A stretch of DNA of 64,000 nt from Curtobacterium sp. MCJR17_020 (GCF_003234365.2 NZ_CP126260.1:2108001-2172000), one strand, 5' to 3'; shown: positions 54,245-62,837, counted from the first letter of the stretch. Notes: a model not told the origin generated them from the sequence alone. Translations and numbers: made by a program.

Positions 54245-54843
54245 GAGGTGATCCGCGACCACACTTCGTCGGCCGATCGGATCGTCTGGTCGAGTGTGCC
54301 CGTCGCGTCGACGACGTGGTCGGCGAGCGCGAGTCGGTCGGCGTCGCTCGCCTGTGCAGCCACCCGGCGCTCGGCCTCGTCGCGGGCCATGGCACGGTGC
54401 TCCACCAGCCGCTCGATGCGCTGCGCGGCGGGGGCGTCGACGACCACGACCGCATCGAACCGGAGCGGGCGGGATCCGCGGGCCTCGGCGAGCAGGGGCA
54501 CGTCGTACACGACGACCGCGTCCGGGTCGACGGCCTCGGCCGCGTCGAAGGCACGCTGGGCGAGCCGCCAGACCTCGGGGTGGGTGATCGCCTCGAGGTC
54601 CTTGCGTGCCGCGGGGTCGGAGAACACGATCGCTCCGAGCGCGGGACGGTCGAGCGAGCCGTCGGCCGCGATCACCGAGGAGCCGAACCGCTCGGCGACC
54701 TGCGCGAGCCCGGGGCTGCCGGGTGCGACCGCGTCCCGCGCCAGCCGGTCGGCGTCGACGACGACGCCGCCGTGCTCCGCCCACCGCTTGGAGACCGTCG
54801 ACTTGCCCGCGGCGATGCCGCCCGTGAGACCGATGATGCGCAC
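54241..54843 (-). CDS. coaE: Dephospho-CoA kinase
   Basis: A 200-residue P-loop kinase for the last step of CoA synthesis: GLTGGIAAGKSTVS, the DADRLARD motif, TITHPEV-like ITHPEVWRLA, and VYDVPLLAEA. The GTG start has TAACCT (54850-54855) six nt upstream, a leaderless arrangement. It heads an operon with a hydrolase, an acyl-CoA ligase and a membrane acyltransferase. Confidence 0.94.
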   Translation of the reverse strand: MRIIGLTGGIAAGKSTVSKRWAEHGGVVVDADRLARDAVAPGSPGLAQVAERFGSSVIAADGSLDRPALGAIVFSDPAARKDLEAITHPEVWRLAQRAFDAAEAVDPDAVVVYDVPLLAEARGSRPLRFDAVVVVDAPAAQRIERLVEHRAMARDEAERRVAAQASDADRLALADHVVDATGTLDQTIRSADEVWSRITS

Positions 54844-54849
54844 TGCGAC

Positions 54850-54855
54850 AGGTTA
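54850..54855 (-). promoter_or_regulatory. -10 box for leaderless coaE mRNA
   Basis: TAACCT on the minus strand, 6 nt before the GTG at 54843. Confidence 0.5.
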
Positions 54856-54876
54856 ACGACCCGCAGCGTGGAAACG

Positions 54877-54917
54877 CCGGAAGCCCGGCACCCCCTGGGG
54901 GATGCCGGGGCTTCCGG
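54877..54917 (-). terminator. rpsA terminator
   Basis: Arms CCGGAAGCCCGGCA (54877-54890) and TGCCGGGGCTTCCGG (54903-54917) pair with one bulged base, enclosing CCCCCTGGGGGA. It ends 18 nt beyond the rpsA stop. Confidence 0.75.
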
Positions 54918-54935
54918 TCAGTGCGACTCGCTCGA

Positions 54936-56414
54936 TCAGTTGGTCGAGCTGAGCTTCTCGCGGAGCGCCGCCAGCGAAGCGTCGTCGGCGAGGGGGCTTG
55001 CGCCACCGGTCTCGCTCGAGAACGACGACGAAGAGGAAGCGGACGACGTCGATGCGCCGGCCGGGAGGTCGAAGCCACCCTTTTCCTCGTCGGCGATGGT
55101 CTTCGCGACCTGCGCCTTGTGGGCTTCCCAACGACCCTGGGCGGCCGCGTACTGGCCCTCCCACTCGGTGCGCTGGGTGTCGTAGCCCTCGAGCCACTCG
55201 TTCGTCTCCGGGTCGAAGCCGTCCGGGTACTTGTAGTCACCCTTGTCGTCGTACTCGGTCGGCATGCCGTAGAGCGCCGGGTCGAACTCGGTGCCCTCGG
55301 GGTCCACGCCCTCGTTCGCCTGCTTGAGGCTGAGCGAGATGCGGCGACGGTCGAGGTCGATGTCGATGATCTTGACGAAGACCTCGTCGTTGACCGAGAC
55401 GACCTGCTCGGCGAGCTCGACGTGCTTGTTCGAGAGCTCGGAGATGTGCACCAGGCCCTCGATGCCGTCGGCAACGCGGACGAAGGCACCGAACGGGACG
55501 AGCTTCGTGACCTTGCCCGGTGCGATCTGGCCGATCGCGTGGGTGCGGGCGAAGACCTGCCACGGGTCCTCCTGCGTCGCCTTGAGCGAGAGCGACACGC
55601 GCTCACGGTCCAGGTCGACCTCGAGGATCTCGACGGTGACTTCCTGACCGACCTCGACGACCTCGCTGGCGTGCTCGATGTGCTTCCAGCTGAGCTCGGA
55701 GACGTGGACGAGACCGTCGACGCCACCGAGGTCCACGAACGCACCGAAGTTGACGATCGAGGACACGATGCCCTTGCGGACCTGGCCCTTGTGCAGGTTG
55801 TTGAGGAACGTGGTCCGGGACTCGGACTGCGTCTGCTCGAGGAGCGCACGGCGCGACAGGACCACGTTGTTGCGGTTCTTGTCGAGCTCGAGGATCTTCG
55901 CCTCGATCTCCTGGCCGAGGTACGGCGTGAGGTCGCGGACGCGACGGAGCTCGATGAGCGAGGCGGGGAGGAAGCCGCGGAGACCGATGTCGACGATCAG
56001 GCCACCCTTGACGACCTCGATGACCGTGCCGGTCACGACGCCGTCGGACTCCTTGATCTTCTCGACGTCGCCCCATGCGCGCTCGTACTGCGCACGCTTC
56101 TTGGACAGGATGAGGCGGCCTTCCTTGTCCTCCTTCTGGAGGACCAGGGCCTCGACCTCGTCGCCGACCTTGACGACCTCGTTGGGGTCGACGTCGTGCT
56201 TGATCGAGAGCTCGCGCGAGGGGATGACGCCCTCGGTCTTGTAACCGACGTCGAGGAGGACCTCGTCGCGGTCGATCTTCACGACGGTGCCGGAGATGAG
56301 ATCACCGTCGTTGAAGAACTTCAGGGTCTTCTCGACCTCGGCCAGGAAGTCATCAGCCGAACCGATGTCGTTGATGGCGACCTGCTTAGGAGCCTTGGTC
56401 GTAGTGGTTGTCAT
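54936..56414 (-). CDS. rpsA: 30S ribosomal protein S1
   Basis: A 492-residue S1 with four S1/OB RNA-binding repeats, at about 35-105, 120-190, 205-275 and 290-360 (LISGTVVKIDRDEVLLDVGYKTEG; GTVIEVVKGGLIVDIGLRGFLPASL; GIVSSIVNFGAFVDLGGVDGLVHVSELSW; GKVTKLVPFGAFVRVADGIEGLVHISELS). An acidic Ser-rich tail follows, not found in E. coli S1. It binds mRNA on the ribosome; many genes here look leaderless, which do not need S1 in the same way. ATG at 56414 with GGAG 11 nt upstream. Confidence 0.96.
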   Translation of the reverse strand: MTTTTTKAPKQVAINDIGSADDFLAEVEKTLKFFNDGDLISGTVVKIDRDEVLLDVGYKTEGVIPSRELSIKHDVDPNEVVKVGDEVEALVLQKEDKEGRLILSKKRAQYERAWGDVEKIKESDGVVTGTVIEVVKGGLIVDIGLRGFLPASLIELRRVRDLTPYLGQEIEAKILELDKNRNNVVLSRRALLEQTQSESRTTFLNNLHKGQVRKGIVSSIVNFGAFVDLGGVDGLVHVSELSWKHIEHASEVVEVGQEVTVEILEVDLDRERVSLSLKATQEDPWQVFARTHAIGQIAPGKVTKLVPFGAFVRVADGIEGLVHISELSNKHVELAEQVVSVNDEVFVKIIDIDLDRRRISLSLKQANEGVDPEGTEFDPALYGMPTEYDDKGDYKYPDGFDPETNEWLEGYDTQRTEWEGQYAAAQGRWEAHKAQVAKTIADEEKGGFDLPAGASTSSASSSSSFSSETGGASPLADDASLAALREKLSSTN

Positions 56415-56574
56415 GTAGAGATTGCTCCGAACGGACATGAGTCGGGCCGTGGCGGGCGAGGAGTCGAGACCCCCGTGGTGCACCGCCGTGGCGATTGATT
56501 GTGTGACGCGGATTGCGCCGCACAAGTCTAACCGCACCGGCGGAGCCCCCACAACCGGGCGTGTCGCCCGCGCG

Positions 56575-58254
56575 TCAGCCGAGCAGCGCGCTCCGCAGCG
56601 TGTCGAGACCGACGCTCCCGAGGGCGAGCGCGCGACGGTGGAACGACTTCAGGTCGAAGTCGGCGCCTTCGCGAGCGGCGACCTCGTCGCGGATCGACTC
56701 CCACACGCGCTGGCCCACCTTGTACGACGGCGCCTGTCCGGGCCACCCGAAGTACCGCGCGACCTCGAACTGCACGAACGCGTCGTCCATGTTCACGTTC
56801 TCGCGCATGAAGTCGAGGGCGTACTCCCACGTCCAGCCGCCGCCGTCCGGGTTGGTCTTCTGCAGGTGCACGCCGATGTCGAGCACCACGCGGGCGGCAC
56901 GCATGCGCTGGCCGTCGAGCATGCCCAGCCGGTCGCCGTCGTCGTCGAGGAACCCGAGCTGCTCCATCAGACGCTCGGCGTAGAGCGCCCAACCCTCGAC
57001 GTGTCCGGACGAGCCGGACAGCTGGCGACGCCACGTGTTCAGCTCACCGCGGTTGTAGACGCCCTGGCTGATCTGCAGGTGGTGCCCGGGGACGCCCTCG
57101 TGGTAGACCGTCGTCTTCTCGCGCCAGGTGCCGAACTCGGTGACGCCCTCGGGCACCGACCACCACATCCGGCCCGCGCGCGAGAAGTCGTCGGACGGGC
57201 CGCTGTAGTAGATCCCGCCCTCCTGCGTCGGGGCGATGCGGCACTCCAGCCGGCGGATCGGGTCCGGGATGTCGAAGTACGTGCCGGCCATCGCGGCGAC
57301 GGAGGCATCGCTCGTCTCCTGCATCCAGCGCTGCAGGGCGTCCGTGCCGTGCAGGATCCGCGACGGGTCGGTGTCCAGCACCTCGATCGCCCGGGCCACG
57401 CTCGCACCCGGCTCGATCCGGTCCGCGATCCGCTCTTGCTCGTCACGCATGCGGGCGAGTTCCTCGAGGCCCCACTCGTACGTCTCGTCGAGGTCGACGA
57501 CGGCGCCGAGGAACCGGCGGGAGTGCAGCTCGTAGGCCTCGCGCCCGACGGCGTCGACCGGGGTGGCGAGCGGCAGCAGCTCGTGCTCGAGGAACTGTCC
57601 GAGGCTCCGGTACGCGGCCGAGGCGACCTCGGCCCCGCGGGTCAGCTCGGCACGGAGCGAGTCCGGCACGGGCGAGCCGTCGTCGAACGCCGCACCCTCG
57701 GCGAGCCGGCGGAAGAAGCCGTCCTCGGCACCGTTGCGGGCGGCCTGCTCCGCGACCAGGGCGACCTGCCGCTTCGCCGGGGTGACGTCCTCGCGCGTGC
57801 CCTCGAGCAGGGTCTCGCGGATGCCCTCGAGCGCGTCCGGCAACGCGTGCAGCCGGCTGGCGACGTCGTGCCAGTCCGACTCGGTCGCCGTCGGCATCAG
57901 GTCGATGATCTCGCGGACCGACTGCGCCGGGCTCGCGATCACGTTGAGGTCGCGGAGGTGCAGCTTCCGCGCGTACGACTCCTGCACCAGGTCGAGTTCG
58001 GCGCCGAGGTCCGCCTTCGTGACCTCGTCGACGGGGTCCACCGCCGCCGCGGCGTCGAGCGCGTGCTTCGCGGCCCGTGCCGCGTCGGCCAGGGCGGCCG
58101 CGCCGGCGGGTGAGGTGTCGCCGTACTCCCCCGTGCGACCCGGAACACCGATGTACGTGGCCGTCGTCGGGTCGAGGTCGACGAGGGTGGCGACCCATCC
58201 CTCGGCCACGTGGTCGACGGCGGTCTGCTGGCGGACGGGACGCTCTTCGCTCAT
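56575..58254 (-). CDS. DUF885 family protein, probable zinc metallopeptidase
   Basis: A 559-residue DUF885 protein. The C-terminal half has VYHEGVPGHHLQISQGV, a HExxxGHH metal site of gluzincin type, plus the distal YAERLMEQLG (Glu ligand region) and RAARVVLDIGVH. These features fit a metal-dependent peptidase; no signal peptide is seen, so it should be cytoplasmic. Substrate unknown. TAGGGT (58261-58266) lies six nt before the ATG. Confidence 0.85.
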   Translation of the reverse strand: MSEERPVRQQTAVDHVAEGWVATLVDLDPTTATYIGVPGRTGEYGDTSPAGAAALADAARAAKHALDAAAAVDPVDEVTKADLGAELDLVQESYARKLHLRDLNVIASPAQSVREIIDLMPTATESDWHDVASRLHALPDALEGIRETLLEGTREDVTPAKRQVALVAEQAARNGAEDGFFRRLAEGAAFDDGSPVPDSLRAELTRGAEVASAAYRSLGQFLEHELLPLATPVDAVGREAYELHSRRFLGAVVDLDETYEWGLEELARMRDEQERIADRIEPGASVARAIEVLDTDPSRILHGTDALQRWMQETSDASVAAMAGTYFDIPDPIRRLECRIAPTQEGGIYYSGPSDDFSRAGRMWWSVPEGVTEFGTWREKTTVYHEGVPGHHLQISQGVYNRGELNTWRRQLSGSSGHVEGWALYAERLMEQLGFLDDDGDRLGMLDGQRMRAARVVLDIGVHLQKTNPDGGGWTWEYALDFMRENVNMDDAFVQFEVARYFGWPGQAPSYKVGQRVWESIRDEVAAREGADFDLKSFHRRALALGSVGLDTLRSALLG

Positions 58255-58260
58255 GCTCCG

Positions 58261-58266
58261 ACCCTA
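58261..58266 (-). promoter_or_regulatory. -10 box for leaderless DUF885 mRNA
   Basis: TAGGGT on the minus strand, 6 nt before the ATG at 58254. CGGAGC between them could also be misread as a ribosome site, but it abuts the start. Confidence 0.45.
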
Positions 58267-58291
58267 TCCACCAGCGCCGTCCGGCACGCGG

Positions 58292-60961
58292 TCAGTGCGC
58301 CGCGCTCTCCCAGTTCGCACCGAGACCGACCGAGACGTCGAGCGGCACGGTGAGTTCGGCGGCGTTGCCCATCCGGGTGCGCAGGATCTCCTCGACGCGG
58401 TCCTGCTCGCCGGGCGCGACCTCGAGGATGAGCTCGTCGTGCACCTGGAGCAGCAGGTGCGACTCGAGTCCGCCGTCGCGCAGGTCCTCGTCGACGCCGA
58501 GCATCGCGATCTTCATGATGTCGGCCGCCGAGCCCTGGATCGGCGCGTTCAGCGCGGCACGCTCGGCGTTCTCGCGCAGGACGCGGTTCGGGCTCTTCAG
58601 GTCCGGGAACGGCCGGCGACGACCGAAGATCGTCTCGGTGTAGCCGTCCTCGCGCGCCTGCTCGACGACGTTGCGCAGGTAGTCGCGCACGGCACCGAAC
58701 CGGGCGAAGTACTCGGTCATGAGCGTCCGGGCCTCGGACTGCTCGATGCGGAGCTGCTTCGACAGCCCGAACGCGCTCAGCCCGTAGGCCAGGCCGTACG
58801 ACATCGCCTTGACCTTGGTGCGCATCTCGGCGGAGACCTCGGACGGCTCGACACCGAACACGCGGGCGCCGACGAAGCGGTGCAGGTCCTCGCCCTCGTT
58901 GAAGGCCTGGATGAGACCGGGGTCGCCGGACAGGTGCGCCATGATGCGCATCTCGATCTGCGAGTAGTCGGCCGTGATGAGCGTCGTGTACGGCTCGGCG
59001 ACGGCGAACGCCGACCGGACCCGGCGTCCGACCGCGGTCTTCACCGGGATGTTCTGCAGGTTCGGGTCGGTGGACGAGATGCGACCGGTGCTGCTGCCCG
59101 TCTGCTCGTACCGGGTGTGGATGCGCCCGTCGACGATCGCCGCGTCGAGCGTGTCGACGATCTGGCGGAGCTTCGTGGCGTCGCGGTGCTGCAGCAGCTG
59201 GCCGAGGAACGGGTGCGGATGCTGCTCCTGCAGGTCGGCCAGACTGGCCGCGTCGGTCGAGAACCCGGTCTTCGTCTTGCGGGTCTTCGGCATCGCGAGC
59301 TCGGTGAACAGCACTTCCTGCAGCTGCTTCGGGGACCCGAGGTTCACCTCGTGCCCGATCTCGGCGAACGCCTGCTGCGCCAGGTCGGCGGCACGCTCTC
59401 CCAGTTCCTTCGACAGCCCCGTGAGTACCGGGCGGTCGATGCCGACACCGATCGTCTCCATGCTCGCGAGCACCGACACCAGCGGGAGCTCGATGTCGTC
59501 GAGGACCTTGAGCGAGGACTCGTCGATCCGGGCACGGAGCGCCGTCGTGACCCGCAGGACGAACCACGCGTGCACGCCGACGTTGACCGGGTCGGTCTCC
59601 GGCACGAGCTGGTTCGGGTCGGCGGTGGGGAGCTCTTCGCCGAGCTCCTGGTAGACGAGGTCGGCCAGCGGCTGCCCCTGCTTGCCGGGCTGGGCGAGCC
59701 ACCCAGTGATGCGGGCGTCGCCGGCGATGCCGTTCACGACGAAGCCCGCGGTCGCGAGCACCTTGATCGCGGTCTTGGCATCGTGGAAGTGCTTCGGGGC
59801 GTCGGAGGCGAACCACGCCGACAGCTGCTCGTAGTCCTTCGCGCCGCTGCCGCCGGGCACCTGGACGGCGTCGTCGTGGGTGGCGATGCCGATGGTGCTG
59901 AGTCGGCCGTCGATGACCTCGACCGCGACGCCGTAGCCGTTCGCCGCCTCGGACGCGTTGCGGCGCTCGAGCCAGTACCCGAGTTCTTCGTCGATCAGGG
60001 TCTTCACCGACGGCGGGGTCGCGGTGCCGTCGGTCACCCCGCCCTCGGCCGGCTGCTCGGACGGTTCGCCGGAGCCGGCGACCTTGAAGACGCGGTCGAG
60101 CAGCGTGCGGAACTGCAGCTTGGCGAACAGCTCGCGCACGGCGGTCTCGTCGAGGGGACGGAGCGCGACGTCCGCCGGGCCGACGGGCAGTTCGACGTCG
60201 GTGACGAGGCGGTTCAGCCGGCGGTTGCGGACGGCACGGTCCTGCTGCTCGCGCAGGTTGTTGCCGACGACGCCCTTGATCTCGTCGGCGTGCTCGAGGA
60301 CCCCCTCGAGCGAGCCGTACTGCGTGACCCACTTGACCGCGGTCTTCTCGCCGACCTTGTCGATGCCGATCAGGTTGTCGCTGGTCTCGCCGACGAGCGC
60401 GGCGATGTCCGGGTACTGGTGCGGCTCGATGCCGTAGCGCTCGTACACCTTGTCGCGGTCGTACCGGGTGAGCTCGGAGACGCCACGGACCGACGGGTAC
60501 AGCAGCGTCACGTCGTCGTTGACGAGCTGGATGGCGTCGCGGTCGCCGGAGACGACGTACACCTGGTACCCCTGCGCAGCACCCTGGGACGACAGGGTCG
60601 CGAGGATGTCGTCGGCCTCGTAGTCCTCCTTCGTCACGGTGGTGATGCCCATCGCCTCGAGCGCCTGCTGCAGCAGCGGGATCTGCCCCTTGAACTCGGC
60701 CGGGGTCTCGGAGCGGGTGCCCTTGTACGCCTCGTACTCACGGGTGCGGAACGAGAACCGGGAGATGTCGAACGCCACCGCCAGGTGCGTCGGCTTCTCG
60801 CGCTGCAGGAGCATGAGCAGCATCGAGATGAAGCCGTGGATGGCGTTCGTGTGCTGCCCGTCGCGGTTCACGAAACTGTCGACCGGCAGCGCGTAGAAGG
60901 CCCGGAAGGCGAGCGAGTGGCCGTCGATGACCATGAGGGTAGGCTTTGCGGAGTCCGACAC
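58292..60961 (-). CDS. polA: DNA polymerase I
   Basis: An 889-residue PolA for repair synthesis and Okazaki fragment processing. The N-terminal 5'-nuclease domain (DGHSLAFRAFYALP, EADDILATL, GDRDAIQLV, IGIDKVGEKTA) and the polymerase motifs A (TADYSQIEMRIMAHLSGD), B (AMSYGLAYGLSAFGLSKQL) and C (LLQVHDELILE) are intact. The middle domain has YGVAVEVIDG where active proofreading enzymes have DxE, so 3'-5' exonuclease activity is expected to be absent. The GTG start follows TAGGCT by 6 nt. Confidence 0.96.
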   Translation of the reverse strand: MSDSAKPTLMVIDGHSLAFRAFYALPVDSFVNRDGQHTNAIHGFISMLLMLLQREKPTHLAVAFDISRFSFRTREYEAYKGTRSETPAEFKGQIPLLQQALEAMGITTVTKEDYEADDILATLSSQGAAQGYQVYVVSGDRDAIQLVNDDVTLLYPSVRGVSELTRYDRDKVYERYGIEPHQYPDIAALVGETSDNLIGIDKVGEKTAVKWVTQYGSLEGVLEHADEIKGVVGNNLREQQDRAVRNRRLNRLVTDVELPVGPADVALRPLDETAVRELFAKLQFRTLLDRVFKVAGSGEPSEQPAEGGVTDGTATPPSVKTLIDEELGYWLERRNASEAANGYGVAVEVIDGRLSTIGIATHDDAVQVPGGSGAKDYEQLSAWFASDAPKHFHDAKTAIKVLATAGFVVNGIAGDARITGWLAQPGKQGQPLADLVYQELGEELPTADPNQLVPETDPVNVGVHAWFVLRVTTALRARIDESSLKVLDDIELPLVSVLASMETIGVGIDRPVLTGLSKELGERAADLAQQAFAEIGHEVNLGSPKQLQEVLFTELAMPKTRKTKTGFSTDAASLADLQEQHPHPFLGQLLQHRDATKLRQIVDTLDAAIVDGRIHTRYEQTGSSTGRISSTDPNLQNIPVKTAVGRRVRSAFAVAEPYTTLITADYSQIEMRIMAHLSGDPGLIQAFNEGEDLHRFVGARVFGVEPSEVSAEMRTKVKAMSYGLAYGLSAFGLSKQLRIEQSEARTLMTEYFARFGAVRDYLRNVVEQAREDGYTETIFGRRRPFPDLKSPNRVLRENAERAALNAPIQGSAADIMKIAMLGVDEDLRDGGLESHLLLQVHDELILEVAPGEQDRVEEILRTRMGNAAELTVPLDVSVGLGANWESAAH

Positions 60962-60974
60962 CCGGACAGCCTAC
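60939..60974. promoter_or_regulatory. Inverted TAGGCT boxes at the polA/thioesterase junction
   Basis: GTAGGCT (60939-60945, plus) and AGCCTAC (60968-60974, reading TAGGCT on the minus strand) form an inverted repeat. The minus-strand box is six nt from the polA GTG (leaderless). The plus-strand box could start a thioesterase transcript near 60952 with a leader of ~53 nt. If both are used, the two mRNA 5' ends overlap by about 10 nt. Confidence 0.4.
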
Positions 60975-61004
60975 CGACGCCATCCGACACGGGAGTTCGA
61001 GCGC

Positions 61005-61430
61005 GTGACCGACGAAGCCACCATCACCGGGAACGTCGACGAGCGGCTCGCTGCCCGCGGGATGGGTGAGCTCGCCGACAAGATGGGCATGGTCATCACC
61101 GAGATGTCGGCCGACCGCGCCGTCGGCAGCATCCCGGTCGAGGGCAACCGCCAACCGGTCGGCCTGCTGCACGGGGGCGCCTACGTCGTCCTCGCCGAGA
61201 GCCTCGGTTCGATGGCCGCCAACGTGCACGCCGGCGAGGGCCGCTACGCCGTCGGCATCGAGCTGAACGCCTCGCACACCCGGAGCGCCACGTCCGGCAC
61301 CGTCACCGGTGTCTGCACCGCGATCCACCTCGGCAACACGCTCACCACGCACGAGATCGTGCTCACCGACGACCAGGGGCGCCGCTGCTCCACCGTCCGC
61401 ATCACCAACCTCATCCGCGAGGCACGCTGA
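61005..61430 (+). CDS. Hotdog-fold thioesterase, PaaI/MenI type
   Basis: A 141-residue hotdog thioesterase: GMGELADKMGMVITEMSADRAVGSIPVEGNRQPVGLLHGGAYVVLAES contains the HGG(A) active-site turn, with the catalytic Glu in AES and GIELNASHTRSA on the second strand. It resembles menaquinone-pathway DHNA-CoA thioesterases and PaaI; the substrate is not decided. The GTG at 61005 has GGGAG upstream; the ATG at 60927 would lie inside polA. Its stop is 7 nt from the end of the convergent acetyltransferase. Confidence 0.87.
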   Translation: MTDEATITGNVDERLAARGMGELADKMGMVITEMSADRAVGSIPVEGNRQPVGLLHGGAYVVLAESLGSMAANVHAGEGRYAVGIELNASHTRSATSGTVTGVCTAIHLGNTLTTHEIVLTDDQGRRCSTVRITNLIREAR

Positions 61431-61437
61431 CTCGTCG

Positions 61438-61908
61438 TCAGTCCTCGGGCGGACGCTGCAGCAGCAGCCGTGCGTCGCCGAAGCCGAGCCGCCGGTAGAG
61501 CCGCTCCCCGTCCACGCTCGAGTGCACCGAGGTCCGCTCGACGCCGAGGTCGTCCGCGATGTCGAGCAGCGCGGTGACGAGTCGTCCGGCGACGCCGAGC
61601 CCGCGCAGGTCGGGGTGCACGTAGACGGTCTGCACGTCGGCGGTCAGGCGTCGCCCCGGCCGGTCCGGGGTCGGCGGCCGGGCGACGAGTCCGAGCCACG
61701 CCATCCCGAGCACCCAGCCGTCGCGCTCCGCGACCACGCACCGGTGCGTGTCCGGGTGTTCGAGTGCGAAGGCCGTCATCGCCGCGCGGTAGTCGTCCGG
61801 CGTCGCGGCCGGCTCGGCGCCGCCCTCGCCGACACTCCACCGCCACCGCAGGTCGGCCACCGCTGGCATGTCCTCAGGCCGGGAGGCCCGGATCACCACG
61901 TCGTCCAC
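61438..61908 (-). CDS. GNAT-family N-acetyltransferase
   Basis: A 156-residue GNAT protein: the acetyl-CoA loop is PDLRGLGVAGRLVTALLD (R/Q-x-x-G-x-G/A type), with VQTVYVHPDLRG before it and a C-terminal RLYRRLGFGDARLLL. Substrate unknown. An upstream GTG at 61938 would add ten residues; the GTG at 61908 is chosen because CAGGCT (61915-61920) lies six nt before it and the protein then starts at the usual VVIRASRPED point. Confidence 0.82.
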   Translation of the reverse strand: MDDVVIRASRPEDMPAVADLRWRWSVGEGGAEPAATPDDYRAAMTAFALEHPDTHRCVVAERDGWVLGMAWLGLVARPPTPDRPGRRLTADVQTVYVHPDLRGLGVAGRLVTALLDIADDLGVERTSVHSSVDGERLYRRLGFGDARLLLQRPPED

Positions 61909-62013
61909 CTCTCCAGCCTGCCAGGTGGTCGCCTCCACCGCCCCACGCGCCCGGGGACGCAGCAGCGCCGCCGGACCGGGGTCCGACGGCGCTGGTGTGA
62001 GCGACGGGTGGTG

Positions 62014-62619
62014 CTACTTCTTGGCGCTGAGCTGCTCGATGATCGCCTTGGCGACGTCGTGCATGGTCAGGCGGCGGTCCATCGAGGCCTTCTGGATCCA
62101 GCGGAACGCCTCGGGCTCGGTGAGGCCCATCTTCTCGTTGAGCAGGCCCTTGGCGCGGTCGACGAGCTTGCGGGTCTCGAAGCGCTCGACCAGGTCGGCG
62201 ACCTCGGCCTCGAGCGTGATGATCTGCTGGTGCCGCGAGAGGGCGATCTCGATCGCGGGGAGCAGGTCGTTCGGGGTGAACGGCTTGACCACGTAGGCCA
62301 GCGCGCCGGCCTCGGTGGCACGCTCGACGAGGTCCTTCTGGCTGAACGCCGTGAGGAGGACCACCGGAGCGATGTGGTTCTTGGACAGCTTCTCGGCTGC
62401 GGAGATGCCGTCGAGCTGGGGCATCTTGACGTCCATCACGACGAGGTCGGGACGGAGGTCGGTGGCGAGCTGCACGGCGGTCTCGCCGTCGCCGGCCTCG
62501 CCGACCACGTCGAACCCGTTGTCGCGGAGGATCTCGACGATGTCGAGGCGGATGAGCGACTCGTCCTCGGCGACGACGACGCGACGGGGTGCTGTTGCAG
62601 TTGCTTCTGTGTCACTCAC
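62014..62619 (-). CDS. pdtaR: ANTAR-domain response regulator (PdtaR-like)
   Basis: A 201-residue regulator: receiver domain with EDE acidic pocket, phospho-acceptor Asp in VVMDVKMPQLDG (D63), TAFSQ and the Lys in AYVVKPF; then an ANTAR RNA-binding domain (LVDRAKGLLNEKMGLTEPEAFRWIQKASMDRRLTMHDVA). It matches mycobacterial PdtaR (Rv1626), an antiterminator driven by the kinase PdtaS, which is not in this window. TAGGCT (62627-62632) seven nt before the GTG makes it leaderless. Confidence 0.92.
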   Translation of the reverse strand: MSDTEATATAPRRVVVAEDESLIRLDIVEILRDNGFDVVGEAGDGETAVQLATDLRPDLVVMDVKMPQLDGISAAEKLSKNHIAPVVLLTAFSQKDLVERATEAGALAYVVKPFTPNDLLPAIEIALSRHQQIITLEAEVADLVERFETRKLVDRAKGLLNEKMGLTEPEAFRWIQKASMDRRLTMHDVAKAIIEQLSAKK

Positions 62620-62626
62620 AGCCGCA

Positions 62627-62632
62627 AGCCTA
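62627..62632 (-). promoter_or_regulatory. -10 box for leaderless pdtaR mRNA
   Basis: TAGGCT on the minus strand, 7 nt before the GTG at 62619. Confidence 0.5.
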
Positions 62633-62685
62633 CTAGACGTCAGAAGTGCTTCATGTCAGCACACGGCTCAGGTTGCCAGAAAGCG

Positions 62686-62734
62686 TTGTACGAGTGGCGG
62701 GACGCGGTACCGGAACAGCCCCGCACGCCGTGAG
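62686..62734 (-). repeat. Partial copy of the tRNA-Leu 3' half
   Basis: TTGTACGAGTGGCGGGAC (62686-62703) repeats exactly at 62741-62758, and CGCACGCCGTGAG (62722-62734) repeats at 62766-62778, with 11 extra bases between the two blocks. These cover the acceptor, T-arm and variable-loop end of the adjacent tRNA. It cannot fold as a tRNA. Confidence 0.75.
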
Positions 62735-62743
62735 CCTGCCTTG

Positions 62744-62825
62744 TACGAGTGGCGGGACTTGAACCCGCACGCCGTGAGGCAGAGCATTTTGAGTGCCCCG
62801 TGTCTGCCGATTCCACCACACTCGC
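62744..62825 (-). tRNA. tRNA-Leu (anticodon CAA)
   Basis: Folds as a class II tRNA. Acceptor GCGAGTG pairs with CACTCGT (one G-T pair). The anticodon stem GGGCA/TGCTC holds loop CTCAAAA, so the anticodon is CAA (reads UUG). There is a long variable arm, and the T-arm is GCGGG-TTCAAGT-CCCGC. No CCA is encoded. It lies between pdtaR and the histidine kinase. Confidence 0.95.
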
Positions 62826-62837
62826 GAGGCCTCCAGG

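Noticed and set aside
57563..61069. 1168-residue plus-strand ORF opposite DUF885 and polA
   Set aside because: Antisense artefact of codon bias; the minus-strand genes carry clear motifs along the whole length.
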